A stretch of DNA of 5,950 nucleotides from Planctomycetota bacterium (GTDB lineage Bacteria; Planctomycetota; UBA1135; UBA2386), in NCBI GenBank assembly GCA_947455805.1, contig CANGSN010000218.1, forward strand, positions 1-5,950, written 5' to 3'. Numbering within the stretch: the stretch's first letter is position 1; every line of letters starts with the position of its first letter. Made by a program: the position numbers and the translations under genes. Below, one piece after another: positions 5,723 to 5,950 of the stretch. The notes beneath the pieces are model-generated. The model was given only the letters and a program-made list of their open reading frames with translations. It searched no databases and had not been told where the DNA came from.

Positions 5723-5796
5723 CGGCAGCGGCGGCAACCTTCGGCGACGGCCGGCGGCGCGACAAGGGTGCGTCCGCGGCGATGCCAACCGCCACG

Positions 5797-5813
5797 AGTT
5801 GACAGTGTCAACT
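5797..5813. promoter_or_regulatory. TetR-type operator O1
   Basis: AGTTGACAGTGTCAACT is a perfect 8-bp inverted repeat around a single central base. It contains the -35 hexamer of the plus-strand promoter. It lies 75 bp upstream of the tetR ATG. Size and symmetry fit a TetR-dimer site. Confidence 0.65.
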
Positions 5814-5827
5814 TATGGCTCTATGTT
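5799..5827 (+). promoter_or_regulatory. Sigma70-type promoter of the exported-protein gene
   Basis: TTGACA (5799-5804, perfect consensus), a 17-nt spacer and TATGTT (5822-5827). Transcription should start near 5834, about 27 nt before ATG 5861. The -35 lies inside O1, and the -10 and start site overlap O2, so a bound repressor would block polymerase directly. Confidence 0.65.
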
Positions 5828-5838
5828 GTCGATGTCAA
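5810..5838 (-). promoter_or_regulatory. Possible divergent promoter of the TetR gene
   Basis: On the minus strand, TTGACA (5838-5833) is followed by 17 nt and TAAGTT (5815-5810, a weak -10). The -35 lies in O2 and the -10 in O1, almost a mirror of the plus-strand promoter. It would give a leader of about 80 nt before the tetR ATG and would make the repressor autoregulated. Confidence 0.4.
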
Positions 5839-5839
5839 C
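5825..5839. promoter_or_regulatory. TetR-type operator O2
   Basis: GTTGTCGATGTCAAC has the same GTTG-N7-CAAC frame as O1 (5798-5812), and its right half TGTCAACT is identical to that of O1. The centres are 27 bp apart (5805 and 5832). The imperfect left half suggests a weaker second site. Confidence 0.55.
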
Positions 5840-5860
5840 TTCGCACCGGACATCGCCCGC

Positions 5861-5950
5861 ATGCATTGCGACCACCCCCACCGAGACCGCCGCCCCCGGT
5901 TCCGCCGCCGTTCCACCACGACCGCTGCCCTGCTGCTGGCGCTCGCCGCC
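5861..5950 (+). CDS. N-terminus of a putative exported protein (3' end outside window)
   Basis: Thirty codons from ATG 5861 run to the window edge. A His/Arg-rich, strongly basic n-region (residues 1-17, with RDRRPRFRRR) leads into STTTAALLLALAA, the start of a hydrophobic core as in a Sec-type or long-n-region signal peptide. An RR pair occurs, but the Tat consensus is not clearly met. No other in-frame start lies between O2 and this ATG, and the ribosome site is weak (CCGGAC). A gene divergent from a TetR repressor and starting with an export signal is often an efflux adaptor, an outer-membrane protein or an envelope enzyme. Which of these applies cannot be told from 30 residues. Confidence 0.55.
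   Translation, partial: MHCDHPHRDRRPRFRRRSTTTAALLLALAA

Noticed and set aside
5723..5788. TTG start adding 22 residues to the TetR protein
   Set aside because: The extension is Arg/Pro-rich and unlike the family. MPRRPRKPYHHGDLRRALLDA from ATG 5722 is a typical TetR N-terminus.

Overview
This is a GC-rich window from a flagellated, diderm-type bacterium. Its core is a compact flagellar gene cluster on the minus strand, read from about 5004 down to 1374: fliJ, a MotE/YlxF-like gene, fliL, fliM and fliN. Together these encode the export chaperone FliJ, a membrane-anchored periplasmic coiled-coil protein, the stator-associated protein FliL, and two components of the motor switch (C-ring). The clean FliM/FliN pair, the MotE-like protein after fliJ and the type of transposase-like gene present would fit a high-GC Planctomycetota, Myxococcota or deltaproteobacterial-grade genome. 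That placement is inference; no taxonomic marker is present.

Left end (1-198): the 3' end of an unrecognised plus-strand gene. Region 206-1370: a single-domain HUH/Y1 transposase of the RAYT (REP-associated tyrosine transposase) type at 294-1115, minus strand. Around it lie three copies of one short palindrome-containing repeat: R1 at 214-272 and R2 at 1191-1270 in direct orientation, R3 at 1323-1353 inverted. This looks like a REPtron, meaning a RAYT gene bracketed by the palindromes it is expected to recognise. It sits directly downstream of fliN.

Region 1374-5004: the flagellar operon, with 3-106 nt gaps and one stop/start overlap (TGATG, fliJ to the MotE-like gene). The MotE-like protein is the odd member. 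Between its membrane anchor and its coiled coil plus MgtE_N-like end it carries an eight-proline run and seven histidine-containing HGK repeats.

Right end (5072-5950): a TetR/AcrR-family repressor with a WHG-type C-terminal domain (minus strand), divergent from a plus-strand gene. Only that gene's first 30 codons are in the window, and they look like an export signal. The intergenic region holds two matching palindromic operators (centres 27 bp apart). They overlap a strong sigma70-type promoter facing the exported gene (TTGACA-17-TATGTT) and a plausible opposing promoter for the repressor. This is the layout of an autoregulated TetR switch controlling an envelope or efflux gene, although the target's identity lies outside the window.

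No intergenic stretch exceeds 300 bases. No tRNA, rRNA or CRISPR array was seen.
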